The translations under genes were made by a program, and so were the position numbers. DNA of 64,000 nucleotides from Cherax quadricarinatus (taxonomy: Eukaryota; Arthropoda; Malacostraca; Decapoda; Parastacidae): positions 45,604,699-45,668,698 of the forward strand of contig NC_091292.1 in NCBI RefSeq assembly GCF_038502225.1, written 5' to 3'. Within the stretch, counting starts at the first letter, position 1. Every line of letters begins with the position of its first letter. Shown in pieces: positions 22,150-33,239 of this stretch. The notes under the pieces are model-generated. The model was not told the origin of the DNA and did not search any database. It was given only the letters and a program-made list of their open reading frames with translations.

Positions 22150-22435
22150 GACAGAACTGGTGTGGCCCGGTGGCCTGGTGGCTAAAGCTCCCGCTTCACA
22201 CACGGGGTGGAAACATTCGACACGTTTCCTTACACCTGTTGTCCTGTTCACCTAGCAGCAAATAGGTACCTGGGTGTTAGTCGACTGGTGTGGGTCGCAT
22301 CCTGGGGGACAAGATTAAGGACCCCAATGGAAATAAGTTAGACAGTCCTCGATGACGCACTGACTTTCTTGGGTTATCCTGGGTGGCTAACCCTCCGGGG
22401 TTAAAAATCCGAACGAAATCTTATCTTCATCAAAG
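22150..22435 (+). mobile_element. tRNA-derived SINE with damaged B box
   Basis: The tRNA-like head starts GGTGTGGCCCGGTGGCCTGG with an A-box-like TGGCCTGGTGG. The expected B box (GGTTCGANNCC) is missing because CACACGGGG jumps to TGGAAACATTCGACACG. The body (CCTAGCAGCAAATAGGTACC, TGTTAGTCGACTGGTGTGGG) ends near AAAATCCGAACG. The same body, more diverged, is at 26.9-27.1 kb. I recognise this as a SINE type widespread in decapods, from memory. Confidence 0.7.
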
Positions 22436-22795
22436 ATTTCGCACCCACCTTGAAACTTCTTAGTTCTTGTGGCGACAACAGATGGCGCTGCCGTCGTCAT
22501 GGAGTAAACAGTTCCCTGATCGCTTAACACCCCTGCTAATATCCAGGAGAAAAAAGTCTTTTCGTGTTTCCTGGATATTATTAGGATTAGTGATACTACG
22601 TTTATCGTGTTTTATATATAATCTCATTCAGTTTTATCACTGAAATGTATTCTGAGTGATAGTGTGCGGTTTGTGGTCTTGTCTCCTCAGTGAACACTTG
22701 TCATTGAAAAACAGCTAGTGTTGCAGTGACACTTATTTAATAAGCCTGCCGATGTTGTTGCACAATACAGATGTCTTTAATGTTTTGTTGTTTTT
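22436..22795. other. Unassigned non-coding DNA
   Basis: No frame, repeat or RNA gene that I can support. Confidence 0.4.
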
Positions 22796-22972
22796 GTCCC
22801 CTTAGGGAAGGTTCCTTGATGTTGGTGAGGGGCTCTTGATTTAGGGAATTGGATCTGTGCTCCAGTTCCCCGAATTAAGCCTGAATGCCTTCCACATCCC
22901 TCCCAGGCGCTGTATAATCCTACGGGTTTAGCGCTTCCCCTTGATTATAATAATAATAATGATGTTTTTGTG
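22796..22972 (+). mobile_element. Short interspersed repeat with (ATA)n tail
   Basis: Starts near GGGAAGGTTCCTTGATGTTG and ends in CTTGATTATAATAATAATAA. Short length, simple-repeat tail and lack of coding frame suggest a SINE. I recognise the sequence as common in decapod DNA but cannot point to Pol III boxes. Confidence 0.5.
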
Positions 22973-23046
22973 TGTGAGTTTTACTACAGTAGTGCTCAGC
23001 CATTCTGGTTGATTGGTGCTGCTTATATGTTTGCTCTTCTCTCAGC

Positions 23047-25886
23047 TTATTGCTGCAAAACCTAGGAAGTATGATAACTGATGCACGCATGAACAAAGAT
23101 CACTTACTACTCTCAGGTGACTTCAATATAAATCTCCTGCAAGACCAGGACCCACACGTTACTGAATTCACAAACACAATGAGTAACTGCATATTGCTAC
23201 CAACAGTAACAAAACCTACAAGAGTTACAGAGACTAGTGTTTCCCTACTTGACCACATCTGGACCAACACCATATCCCCTTTAAAATCAGGCATAATTAC
23301 AGATAATGCCACAGACCACTACCCTACTTTCCTCATAACAACTCTTGGTAAAATACCCCAAGACACTACTAAAGTCACCTTCAGACTTCACAATGAGGCA
23401 GCCATTAATAACTTCACAACAGCAGTAACAAACATTGACTGGCACACTGAGCTAGAAATCTATACAGATATTGACGAATGTTTTAATAATTTTCTAAAAA
23501 AGACCCAATACCTTTATAACAAGCACTGCCCTAAAAAAACTAAACAGATGACAGCTAAGAGACTGAACAGTCCCTGGCTAACACCCAGCATTCTCAAATC
23601 AATAAATACAAAACACCGATATGAAAAACAGTACAGAATGGGTCACATAACCAGAGACCAAACAAAACGTTACTCGTCAATCCTAACCAGCCTGATAAGA
23701 AGGGCAAAAAAATTGTATTATGAGAACAGATTATCCAACTTACGAGGTGATATAAAAAAGACCTGGAAGACCCTATCAGAAATTCTGGGAACAAAAAAGA
23801 TATCACGACATAGCGAAATAAAATTAGCAAAATCAGATGAACCCCAACTCCCACCAACAGAAACAGCAAACAGACTCAATGATTTCTTCTCCACTATAGG
23901 TCAAAACCTTGCCAATAATATCCCAAGCTCAGATACCCCACCAAATGACTACCTCACTGGCAACTACCCGAACACACTGTTCCTAGCTCCGACTAACCCA
24001 TACGAAGTCTCCCTTATTATCAACGCACTGAAAAACAAGGCAGGAGATTTAAATACCTTACCACCCTTTATATACAAAAAAGCGTCACAAGTACTATCAC
24101 CAATCATTGCAACACTCTTTAACAAATCCATTGAATCCTCCACCTTCCCTACAGTTCTCAAAATAGCAAGGGTCACCCCGATCCATAAAGGAGGTGACCA
24201 AACAGAGTCGAATAACTATAGGCCAATATCCAATTTACACCCTCTCTCAAAAATCTTCGAAAAATTAATTCATAAACGAATCTACTCCTACCTCATCTCC
24301 CATAACATTCTCAACCTCTGCCAATTTGGATTCAGGCCTATTAAAATACTAATGATGCTATTATACACATGCTAGAACATATATACACTGCAATAGAGAT
24401 AAAAGAAGTCCCTCTGGGGATCTTCATTGACTTACGTAAAGCTTTTGATACAATTGACCATGACTTGCTCCACGTAAAATTGTCACACTATGGTATAAGA
24501 GGGCACTCCCTCAACTACCTCAAGTCTTACCTCAGCAACAGAAGCCAATATGTGTACGCAAATGGGGCAAGCTCTTCCGCACAACCAATTACAGTTGGTG
24601 TCCCACAGGGAAGTGTCCTTGGCCCTCTTCTCTTTCTCCTATACATAAATGACCTACCAAATGCTTCGCAATTACTCAAACCCACACTTTTTGCAGATGA
24701 CACCACATACGTCTTCTCTCACCCGAGCCCAGTCACGCTAGCCAATAATGTAAACACCGAATTACAGAAAATATCTACCTGGATGAGGACTAACAAACTT
24801 ACACTAAACATTGACAAAACCTACTTCATTCAGTTTGGTAGCAGAGCTACAGATGTACCTCTTAACATAACGATAAACGGATCACCTATCACAAAGCTAA
24901 CAGAGGGAAAATTCTTAGGAATCCACCTCGATAATAGACTCAAATTTCATACACATATACAACAAATTTCTAAGAAAATTTCCAAGACTGTAGGCATACT
25001 ATCGAAGATACGGTACTATGTTCCACAGTCAGCCCTCCTGGCCCTCTATCACTCTCTTATTTACCCCTATCTTACCTATGGAATTTGTGCATGGGGCTCA
25101 ACAACAACTAACCATCTCAGACCACTAATTACCCAACAAAAGGCTGCAGTTAGAATGATAACAAATTCTCAATACAGGCAGCACACTCCACCAATATTCA
25201 AAACACTCAACCTACTCACCATACAAAACATCCATACTTATTATTGCACTTATTACATACATAGAACACTTAACTCTGATATTAACCCTCCCCTCAAACA
25301 TCTCCTTGCCAACCTCAACAGAACACATGACCATAATACAAGGCACAGATCACTCTTTGATGTTCCTCGTGTCCATCTAACGCTATGCAAAAACTCAATG
25401 CACATAAAAGGCCCTAAAATCTGGAATTCATTACCTGTAAATATAAAAGAAACACTACCTGTTTATAAATTCAAGTCTCTTCTCAAAGTTCACTTACTCA
25501 CTCAAAACCAAATAAATACTGAATAACTGAACCATATAAATTGTATATCCTAAATGTTACTCACAATTATATCACACAAATGTTAAACCTAACTTTGTTA
25601 TTTTTTTTAAATACTCTACCTAACAGAATACTCCATTCTACTGAATGAACAGCAATGCATGCAACCATATGACCTGTCTTTGTAATACTCATTTGTATTT
25701 TATAGTTATCTGTTTACAATAATGTCTTATCACTGATTTCATCATTGCTTAGTTAATCTTAAGTTAATTGTAAGCCAGCCCGTAATGCTATGCATATAAG
25801 TGGCTTTGGCATGCTGCTCTTACCTGTATTTTTGTGTACCTCTGTATGTATGCTAAATTTCTAAATAAATAAATAAATAAATAAAT
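23047..25886 (+). mobile_element. L2/CR1-group LINE, family E, 5'-truncated
   Basis: Encodes the end of an endonuclease, a full RT and a C-terminal domain, then a ~360-bp 3' UTR ending in (AAAT)n at 25861-25886. The sense strand is A/C-rich and G-poor, unlike the G-rich family D. The 5' end is cut within the endonuclease. No clear target duplication. Confidence 0.85.
23050..25526 (+). pseudogene. Family E ORF2: endonuclease end, RT, C-terminal domain
   Basis: Endonuclease C-terminal motifs: LLSGDFNINLL, SLLDHIWTN and the SDH-equivalent NATDHYPTFLI. RT: NYRPISNLHPLSKIFEK, FIDLRKAFDTIDHDLL, VGVPQGSVLGPLLFLLYIND and LFADDTTYV. C-terminal: YLTYGICAWGSTT and KGPKIWNSLP. One single-base shift near 24340 (reading GFRPIKILMM before, MLEHIYTAIEIKE after) is the only break; the rest is open for ~820 codons. 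It provides nicking and reverse transcription when full length; this copy lacks the endonuclease N-terminus. Confidence 0.85.
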
Positions 25887-26053
25887 GAGTTTATCTCCTT
25901 TGTGAATCCCAAATTGTTTTTTTAAGCAAGTTAAGTGCACAAACTACAGTGTCTGGTTTCTTGTACTAATAATTTTTCTTTTAATTTAAAGCACAAGAGA
26001 AAGTTTATATTGTTTACTTGCAATGTCTGCTGTTATTAAGTAACCTTTATATT
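25887..26053. other. Unassigned non-coding DNA, includes target of P3
   Basis: AT-rich flank between LINE E and insertion P3. The last 13 bases (TAACCTTTATATT, 26041-26053) are the target duplicated on insertion. Confidence 0.6.
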
Positions 26054-26089
26054 ATACACAAATAACCCGCACATAAAAGACAGAAGCTT

Positions 26090-26121
26090 ACGACGACGTT
26101 TCGGTCCGATTTGGACCATTG
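26090..26121 (-). ncRNA. Hammerhead-like motif 6 (reduced)
   Basis: Stem II GGTCC/GGACC followed by GAAACGTC. The core at the palindrome centre reads TGACAA rather than CTGANGA, and I cannot pair a stem I. Weak. Confidence 0.35.
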
Positions 26122-26154
26122 TCAATGGTCCAAGTCGGACCGAAACGTCGTCGT
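26122..26154 (+). ncRNA. Hammerhead-like motif 7 (reduced)
   Basis: Mirror of motif 6. Stem II and CGAAACGTC are intact, but the core is altered by the palindrome centre (TGTCAATGG). Confidence 0.33.
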
Positions 26155-26239
26155 AAGCTTCTGTCTTTTATGTGCGGGTTATTTGTGTATCGTTCCAGTC
26201 ACGGTATTGTGCCTTTTTGTTATTTATAACCTTTATATT

Positions 26240-26439
26240 GTCTTTATTGTTCAGTACTAATTAGACAGATTTTTCATACGTTGATGTATGTGTGGACAGA
26301 GGTTTGGATTTTACTTACCGATTCATCTGTTTACCTGTAACACCTCTGTGTTCCTGTAGTACCTGTCTGTGCTTTATTTTATTAGGACTGTCACAAAGGT
26401 GTATCTGTGAAGAGTTATGTCATTGAGCTCGCTCTTTGG
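26240..26439. other. Unassigned non-coding DNA
   Basis: AT-rich; nothing supported between P3 and the 3' end of LINE C. Confidence 0.4.
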
Positions 26440-26884
26440 TTAAGAGTGTACTCACTTATTTGTGGTTGCAGGGGTCGATTCACAGCTCCTGGCCCCGGTT
26501 CTTTGCTGGTCGCTACTAGGTCCACTCTCTCCCTGCTCCAAGAGTTTTAATGTATCTCTTCTTAAAGCTATGAATGTATCCTGCCTCCACTGCATCACTC
26601 TCCAGATTGTTCCACTTCCTGACAACTCCATGACTGAAGAAATACTTCCTAGCATCCCTGAGACTCATCTGGGTTTTCAACTTCCAGCAGTGACCTCCCT
26701 TGTTTCTGTGTCCTATTTCTGAAACATTCTGTTCCTATACACTTTGTCAGTTCCTTTCAGTATCATAGGGATCATCTCCCCTTCCCCCATCCGTCCTGTC
26801 CTCCATTGTCGTCACAATGATTTTCCTTAATCTCTCCTCAAAGGACATAACCATTACTGCCAGGACTAGTCTTGCTGTAAATCT

Positions 26885-27170
26885 TTGCTCGATTGCTAGG
26901 ACACACAGATCACACACGGGAAGCAGGGGGTGTTGATCCCTCTAAAGATGGAAACATTAAGACGTGTTTCCTTAAGGGATCTGCTATTCATGTTCACCTA
27001 TCAGTAAAATAGGAACTTGGGTATTAATCGACTGGTGTGGGTATCATCCAGGGAAGAAAATTGACAGAATTTCCCCGAAATGCTTTGCATAACAAGGGGC
27101 TTTTTATATAGTAGTGTCATTGATGTCCGCTGGGCTTGTATACCTTGTACATGTATTTGTAGAAATAAAG

Positions 27171-27225
<55 letters not shown>

Positions 27226-27235
27226 TTATTATTCT
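26885..27235 (+). mobile_element. Diverged SINE with long (ATT)n tail
   Basis: Contains TTCACCTATCAGTAAAATAGG and AATCGACTGGTGTGGG, matching the body of the SINE at 22.2-22.4 kb at reduced identity. It ends CTTGTACATGTATTTGTAG then AAATAAAG and (ATT)n at 27170-27232. Sits within LINE C. Confidence 0.6.
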
Positions 27236-27479
27236 CTTGTTTTCTGCCGTGCTTGATTAGGTGTGAGCTCCATACTTGTGCTGGATACTTCAGTGTGGAT
27301 CTGGCGTACACAGTATAGAATGTCTTGAATGACTCCTTACTTATGTGTCAAAACTATATTCTTAGGTTTGTCAGGCGCCCATGTGCTACAGCAACTATTT
27401 GGTTATGTCCGCCTCAGATGTGCTCGGTATGATACTTACCCTAGGAATCATTTCCTTGAGTGAGGTTTGCAGCCTTTAA

Positions 27480-27650
27480 CCCCAAGAGCCAAACCATACC
27501 ACGGGTGGGGTTTGAACCCGCGATCACAGAGTCTCAAAACACCAGACCGTCGCGTTAGCCACTGGGCCAGCTTGCTTCAATAAGATTCATCCAACTAGGT
27601 ATATTTCTGCACCATAGGAAGGTTAGCATAGACACCACTGTGACCACAAA
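27480..27650 (-). mobile_element. tRNA-derived SINE
   Basis: Minus strand: A-box-like TGGCCCAGTGGCTAACGC and B-box GGGTTCAAACCCC, spaced as in a tRNA. Upstream part GGTCACAGTGGTGTCTATGC. The ends of the tRNA-like part do not form an acceptor stem, so this is a SINE head and not a tRNA gene. Confidence 0.6.
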
Positions 27651-28717
27651 TGCAAGTTTTTACAGACGAATCTCCCGCTAGCATGGCCGTCTTTTGGATC
27701 GGGTTTGCAACCTGTCCAGATCCCTGTCCTCATCCGCTTGAATTCTCTGCATTAGCTTCACATCGTCTGCAAACAGGGACACCTCTGAATCTATCCTTTA
27801 CGTTATGTCATACATATATACTAGAAACAACACCGGCCTTAGGGCTGATCGTTGTGCAACCCCCGCTCGTCACATGCGCCTGCTCTGATACTTCGTCACG
27901 TACCATCACTAGTTGTTTCTTTCTTATCAACTCTTCCCTGATCTTTCCCAGTGCCTTTCCTGTTATTCCTGGCTGCTGTTTTAGCTTTGGCACTAATCTC
28001 TTGTGTGGAACTGTCAAAAACCTTATAGTCCAAGAAAATGCAGTCTACCCATCCCTTTCATGTTTTCAGTTATCTTCTCAAAAAACTTCAGTACGTATGT
28101 GACAGGATTTCCCCTCTGTGAAACTGTGCTGGTTATCGTGTATAAGCTCATTCCTTTCTAGGTGCTTCACCACTCTTCTAATAATTTTCTCCGTGATTTT
28201 TATATACTGTACATGTCAGGGACACTGGTCTGTAGTTTAATGCCGCCTGTCTGTTTCCTTTCTTAAAAACTGAGACTACATTTTCTGTCTTTCACACCTC
28301 ACATAGTTGCCCCGTTGCGATACATGTGTTGAAGACTATTGTTAGTCGATACATGTGTTGAAGATTGTTGTTGTCAGGGCAGGGAGCTATGACTAAACCC
28401 CTGAAACCACAATTAGGCGAGCACACACAGTGCATCTGCTCCCTCAGAACCCATGGAGAGATATTGTCTGGGCCCAACGCCTTAGAGGTACCTAGTATGT
28501 TTAGCATTCTCTTCACCTCTTTGGTTGTGTGTCGTGTGTCCAGCACTTGTTGGTGTACCCTACCATCCCAATTTGCTGGAATTCTTTCTGTCTCCACTGA
28601 AGTATCTCCCATACTTCTGGTAGCTTCTTGTGATCTCTCTTTCGTTCCTCAGTCTGATTATCTGGTCCTTGACTGTTGTTTTCCTCCTGATGTGGCTATA
28701 CACACTGATGTGGCTAT

Positions 28718-29293
28718 GCACACTAACAGCACCTTTCAAGGCAGGTGAAATTGCCGACCTAGAGAATGTACAGAGAACTTTCACGGCGCGCATAACGGAG
28801 ATAAAACACCTCAATTACTGGGAGCGCTTGAGGTTCCTAAACCTGTATTCCCTGGAACGCAGGAGGGAGAGATACATGATTATATACACCTGGAAAATCC
28901 TAGAGGGACTAGTACCGAACTTGCACACGAAAATCACTCACTACGAAAGCAAAAGACTTGGCAGACGATGCACCATCCCCCCAATGAAAAGCAGGGGTGT
29001 CACTAGCACGTTAAGAGACCATACAATAAGTGTCAGGGGCCCGAGACTGTTCAACTGCCTCCCAGCACACATAAGGGGGATTACCAACAGACCCCTGGCA
29101 GTCTTCAAGCTGGCACTGGACAAGCACCTAAAGTCAGTTCCTGATCAGCCGGGCTGTGGCTCGTACGTTGGTTTGCGTGCAGCCAGCAGCAACAGCCTGG
29201 TTGATCAGGCTCTGATCCACCAGGAGGCCTGGTCACAGACCGGGCCGCGGGGGCGTTGACCCCCGGAACTCTCTCCAGGTAAACTCCAGGTAA
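28718..29293 (+). mobile_element. Family B LINE, 3' fragment copy B2
   Basis: 5'-truncated copy holding only the last ~580 bp of family B, inserted in LINE C in opposite orientation. The 3' tail CTCTCCAGGTAAACTCCAGG at 29270-29293 matches B1 and B3. Confidence 0.88.
28736..29259 (+). pseudogene. B2 ORF2 C-terminal fragment
   Basis: In-frame from FKAGEIADLENVQRTFTAR to GPRGR and a TGA at 29257-29259. Nearly identical in protein to the B3 tail at 57620-58243 (HLNYWERLRFLNLYSLERRR, RGPRLFNCLPAHIRGI). The RT core is absent, so it encodes no enzyme. Confidence 0.85.
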
Positions 29294-30020
29294 ATACATC
29301 AGATATGGGTCAGCTTTAGCTTGCAATGTTATGTAATTCTCGTATTGTCGCTGGACCTCCCTCCTTATCCATGTATATTCTTTTCAGGCTCTTTGGCTTA
29401 TCTCCTTATTTTCCTGGGTCCTTTGTCTTCTCTACTTTTTTGCATGTGGCCTTTCTACGCATTCGAGTGAACTAAGGGCTTGTTCTAATTTTTCAATTGT
29501 TTCTATTGCCCTTGGGTGTGAACTTCTCCTCTGCCTCCCTGCACTTTGTGGTCACTTGATCGATCATTTTATTTGCCGTCTTTCCTTCCCTACTGAACCT
29601 CAGGCAGGAACTGCCTCAAGCTTGTGTAGCTCCCTCTTTTGTAGTTTGCCTTCTCCCATCCTTCTCGTGCTGCTTCATTCTACATTGCTAACTCTGCAAT
29701 GTAGTCAAAGATCAGAACCACATGATCACTAGCTCTGAGGGGCCTTTCATAAGTGATATCCCCAGTGTCTGCAACTCTTTCTTTCCCCCTCGGTTACCCT
29801 TTATCTTTCCTTAGGATCTGATATCTGGTTGGAAAGATTACGTCTGTTATTATCCTATGGGCTTTGTTTCTGTAAGTGCTATGATGTCTGGGTATGCTTC
29901 CATGAGTCTTTCATGCCACTTGTGACACTTATTTCTTTCTTATTCTGTCAGCATTGGTGTACTATACCTTCTTGGGAGTTTGAAAGGGCTGGGGTGTGGG
30001 AGACCTGGCAGGATATCAGG

Positions 30021-30108
30021 TCAGTGGTGACCTGTACTTAACTCAGTGGTGACCTGTACTTAACTCAGTGGTGACCTGTACTTAACTCAGTGGTGACCTG
30101 TACTTAAC
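30021..30108 (+). repeat. 22-bp tandem repeat, 4 copies, in A1 5' region
   Basis: TCAGTGGTGACCTGTACTTAAC repeated four times without change, just upstream of ORF1. Tandem 5' repeats can act as promoter modules in some LINEs; that role is inferred here. Confidence 0.85.
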
Positions 30109-30151
30109 TCTGTGAAGAAGTGTCTTGTTTGCTCCCGTGGACTGAACCAAG

Positions 30152-30991
30152 ATGCCCTCCATCGAGCAACTTTACCAGCAACTTAAGGAAGAATTGAGGG
30201 CAGCGAAGATGGAGATACGGCGATTGACCGAGGAAAACAAGAGGATTCGTAGTAGTCCTCCTGTTTCGAGTCCTCAGGTCAAGAAGGGATCGTGGTCAGT
30301 GGCTGGACAGCAGGGGACGACGAAGTTGACGATCAAGAAGACTAATGGAAAGCCAGAAACGATGAAGAAGAAAGAGACTGCTGTGGAAACTCCCGTGGAA
30401 ACCTCCAACGCATTCTCGGTGCTACCCGACGAATGTGAGTCTACTACTGGGATCTTCACGACGAACGACAACAAGGAAGGTAAGAATATTGTTGTTGTTG
30501 GGGATAGCCAGGTTAGATACATGGATAGCGCATTCTGCTTGAAGGACAGGAGTAGGAGACAAAGGGTATGCTTTCCTGGGGCTGGGATGGAGGACATTGT
30601 TAGCCGGCTTGACAACATCATGAACGGTAATGGGATCAATCCTATTATTTGCCTCAGTGCTGGAGGCAATGATGTAGGCAAGCGTAGAAGTGAGGATTTA
30701 GTTAGAAAGTTCAGGACAGCTATAGACATGATTAGGAAGAAGGGGGGGCACCCTGTTATATGTGGCATTTTGCCAAGAAGAGGTGTTGGTAATGAATGGT
30801 TGTCCAGAGCAATTGGTATTAATTGTTGGCTGGATAAACACTGTAAGGATAATGCAGTACCATTCATTGACAACTGGGACAACTTCTATTGCCGAAATGA
30901 CATGTATGCCAGGGATGGGGTTCACTTATCCAGGGCAGGTGTGGGTTTTCTTGCTAACTCAGTTGAGGGGGTTGTTAGGACTTTAAACTAG
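30152..30991 (+). CDS. A1 ORF1: coiled coil plus SGNH-hydrolase-like domain
   Basis: 279 residues. Residues ~5-35 (LYQQLKEELRAAKMEIRRLT) form a likely coiled coil. From ~110 there is an SGNH/GDSL-like esterase fold: block I VVVGDSQVRYMD with the nucleophile Ser, block III SAGGNDVGK, and block V ARDGVHLSRAG with the Asp-His pair. Esterase-type ORF1s are known in part of the CR1 group; their role in retrotransposition (RNA or membrane binding) is not settled. No zinc knuckle. All catalytic residues are present and the frame is intact. The start is the first ATG after the tandem repeats. ORF2 follows after 14 bases. Confidence 0.85.
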   Translation: MPSIEQLYQQLKEELRAAKMEIRRLTEENKRIRSSPPVSSPQVKKGSWSVAGQQGTTKLTIKKTNGKPETMKKKETAVETPVETSNAFSVLPDECESTTGIFTTNDNKEGKNIVVVGDSQVRYMDSAFCLKDRSRRQRVCFPGAGMEDIVSRLDNIMNGNGINPIICLSAGGNDVGKRRSEDLVRKFRTAIDMIRKKGGHPVICGILPRRGVGNEWLSRAIGINCWLDKHCKDNAVPFIDNWDNFYCRNDMYARDGVHLSRAGVGFLANSVEGVVRTLN

Positions 30992-31005
30992 GATTAGTTA
31001 GAGGT

Positions 31006-32997
31006 ATGGGTTTAGAAATGATTAATAATGAGTATGGATATACTGACTTATGCTCTGATATTAAGAATCTTAATAGTAACTGTCATGGAGTAACTCTGGG
31101 TAATGATAATTTCAGAAATTGTGTAAAAACAAAGATGAATAGGAAAAATGTGCAGAAGAAAAAACATATGATGGTATTTTATGCTAACAGTCGAAGTGCA
31201 AGAAATAAAATTAATGAACTACGTTTGGTAGCATGTGCTGGGAACTTTGATATCATTGCATTAACTGAAACGTGGTATGATTTAAAGAGTCGGGATATGA
31301 CTGCTGAGTGTAATATTCAGGGATTTAAGTTGTTCAATGTGGATAGATGTAATGGGAAGGGGGGAGGAGTTGCATTGTATGTTCGAGAAAATATTAATTG
31401 TTGCATAAAAACAGGTATAAAAATAGATGGAGCAGTAACAGAGTCTGTTTGGGTAGAGTTCGTGGAGGATCAAGAAAAACTAATTCTAGGTGTAATATAC
31501 CGACCTCCAGGCTTGGATCCCGATAGAGGGAGACTTCTTTGGGACGAAATTGTTAGGGCTTCTGGACACAGTAACATAGTCATAGTAGGGGACTTTAACT
31601 TTAGCCAAATTGACTGGAATTCTTTGACAGGTAATCTAGAGTCCAGTGACTTCATGGAAACAGTTCAGGACTGTTTTCTGAAACAGAGTGTAACTGAGCC
31701 TACCAGGGGTAATAATTTGCTAGACCTAGTCTTGTCAAATAAGGAAACACTCGTGAATAATCTGGAGATCACTGAAGAGCTTGGCGCAAGTGATCACAAA
31801 TCCATCACCTTTAGCATTAATTGGGAATGCAAGAATAATGATAATACAGTAAAAATCCCTGATTTTCGTTCTGCCGATTATAATGGACTTAGGGAACATC
31901 TGTCTAATCTTGATTGGGGATATCTAGCTAATGATTTTATTGACGATAATCATACTTATGAATATGAAGGGATCTGCTTTTATGATTGTTTTCTTAATAA
32001 TGTACACAGTGCCCAGAGTATATACATTCCCCAGAGAGAAATTAGGTCTAATAATAACGATCCCAAATGGGTTAACAGGAGGCTAAAGCATCTATTAGGG
32101 GAGAAAAGGGGAATTTATAGGCGCATCAGAAGAGGAGAGGTTAACCTTACTGACCAATATGTTCAGCTTAAAAGAGAAGTAAAAAAGGCGATTAGAAAGG
32201 CTAAACGTGACTATGAAATTAGAGTTGCTAATGAATCAAAGACTAATCCAAAGGGGTTCTTTCAAGTGTATAGGACGAAGGTGAAGGAAAAAGTAGGACC
32301 TCTGAAATCTGGGAATGGACAGCTGACGGATAATGAACTGGAAATGTGTTCCTTATTTAATGACTATTTTTTGTCAGTTTTTACACAGGAAGATGTAAAT
32401 GAGATTCCAGTAATTAACAATTATTTAGTTCCTGATGAATTTAAGTTAACTAATATTACTGTCACGAGGGACATGGTTATTAAACAGATAGACAAACTGA
32501 AACAAAATAAGTCCCCAGGACCCGATGAGTTGTTTTCAAGGGTACTTAAGGAATGCAAGATGGAGCTTAGTCAGCCATTAACGAGTGTATTCAATGCGTC
32601 CATCCTTACCAGTGTTGTGCCAGAGTTGTGGAAGATGGCTAATGTGGTTCCTATATTCAAATCAGGGGATAGGTCCACTCCTTCAAATTACCGTCCAATA
32701 AGCCTGACATCTATAGTGGGCAAGTTATTAGAATCAATTATAGCTGACATTATCAGAAATCACCTTGAAGAGCATAACTTGATAAATGAATCTCAGCATG
32801 GATTCACGAGAGGTCGTTCCTGCCTGACAAACTTACTGACGTTCTTCAATAGAACATTTGAGGCAGTTGACAGTGATAAGGAATATGATATTGTTTATTT
32901 GGATTTTAGTAAAGCCTTCGACAGAGTACCTCACAAGAGACTCTTAAGAAAAGTGGCAGCTCATGGTATAGGAGGTAAAGTTCTAGCATGGATTGAG
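31006..32997 (+). CDS. A1 ORF2, 5' part: endonuclease and first half of RT
   Basis: Endonuclease: FYANSRSARNKINEL, IIALTETW, CNGKGGGVALYVRE, IVIVGDFNFSQIDW and GASDHKSITF give the APE-type catalytic set (N, E, D/N, SDH). It nicks target DNA to prime reverse transcription. The linker is basic. RT begins with SPGPDELFSRVLKE, NYRPISLTSIVGKLLES, QHGFTRGRSCLTNLL and DIVYLDFSKAFDRVPHKRLL (first catalytic Asp). The frame ends artificially at the inserted array and resumes at 38594. The true start may be the ATG at 31006 or one further in, near the endonuclease. Confidence 0.87.
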
Positions 32998-33032
32998 GCG
33001 TTAGGTAAGACACATATGCAACAGTTAGGTAT

Positions 33033-33088
33033 CTTTATTTCGAAACGTTTCGCCTACACAGTAGGCTTCTTCAGTCGAGTACAGAAAG
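33033..33088 (-). ncRNA. Hammerhead ribozyme-like motif 8
   Basis: Core CTGAAGA, stem II GCCTAC-TGT-GTAGGC, GAAACGTT; stem I TCGA pairs with TCGA, and distal CTTT with AAAG. Canonical apart from an extra A before stem II and a stem III of only ACGT. Confidence 0.75.
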
Positions 33089-33228
33089 GTTGATAGAAGC
33101 AGAAGATACTTGAAGACGATGTAATCAGTCCATCACCCTTAAAGTTTTGAGGTGGTCAGTCCCTCAGTCTGGAGAAGAGCATTGTTCCGTTGTCTGAAAC
33201 AATATGAAGTTGAAGTGACAGAATGGGG

Positions 33229-33239
33229 CCTTTATATAG
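33229..33239 (-). promoter_or_regulatory. TATA-like box of a 401-bp unit
   Basis: Minus strand CTATATAAAGG, ~150 bp upstream of motif 8. Repeated at ~33750 and ~34151 in the following units. Confidence 0.45.

Larger units (their letters stand above)
26054..26226. mobile_element. Small hammerhead-like palindrome P3
   Basis: 173-bp insertion flanked by an exact 13-bp duplication (TAACCTTTATATT, 26041-26053 and 26227-26239). Two arms of ~67 bp are near-perfect inverted copies centred at ~26121, each with GGTCC..GGACC then CGAAACGTCGTCG. Only the right arm carries an extra tail (CGTTCCAGTCACGGTATTG). It has the same layout as P1, P2 and P4 but is the most reduced. Confidence 0.72.
26452..29760 (-). 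pseudogene. Family C ORF2 remnants
   Basis: Short minus-strand pieces that line up in order as a CR1-group ORF2: DEDRDLDRLQTRS and FADDVKLMQRIQ near 27.75 kb, TVPHKRLVPKLKQQPGI near 27.97 kb, TKEVKRMLNILGTSKALGPD near 28.5 kb, TVKDQIIRLRNEREITRSYQ near 28.65 kb. The GVPQGS block is not recognisable as such (VTSGGCTTISPKA). No stretch over ~100 residues is open. Non-functional. Confidence 0.65.
26440..30010 (-). mobile_element. Degenerate CR1-group LINE, family C (old)
   Basis: Read on the minus strand: end of endonuclease near 29.75 kb (SDHVVLIF), linker (KEYTWIRREVQRQYENY), RT region near 28.5-27.7 kb (KMLNILGTSKALGPDNI, VPHKRLV, FADDVKLMQRI), C-terminal region near 27.3 kb (YARSTLKYPAQVWSSHLIKH) and a 3' end at ~26.45 kb (FFSHGVVRKWNNLESDAVEA). 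It is riddled with stops and holds three later insertions: a SINE (26.9 kb), a tRNA-derived SINE (27.5 kb) and LINE B2 (28.7 kb). The upstream boundary near 30 kb is a guess. Confidence 0.7.

Noticed and set aside
22063..22255. Short overlapping frames at 22.1-22.25 kb
   Set aside because: They run through the SINE head and show no protein-like features.
27500..27580. tRNA gene on the minus strand
   Set aside because: A and B boxes are present, but the ends do not form an acceptor stem and a SINE body precedes it.
30152..30991. Host lipase/esterase gene
   Set aside because: The SGNH-like domain directly precedes a LINE ORF2 by 14 bases, and such ORF1s are known in the CR1 group.
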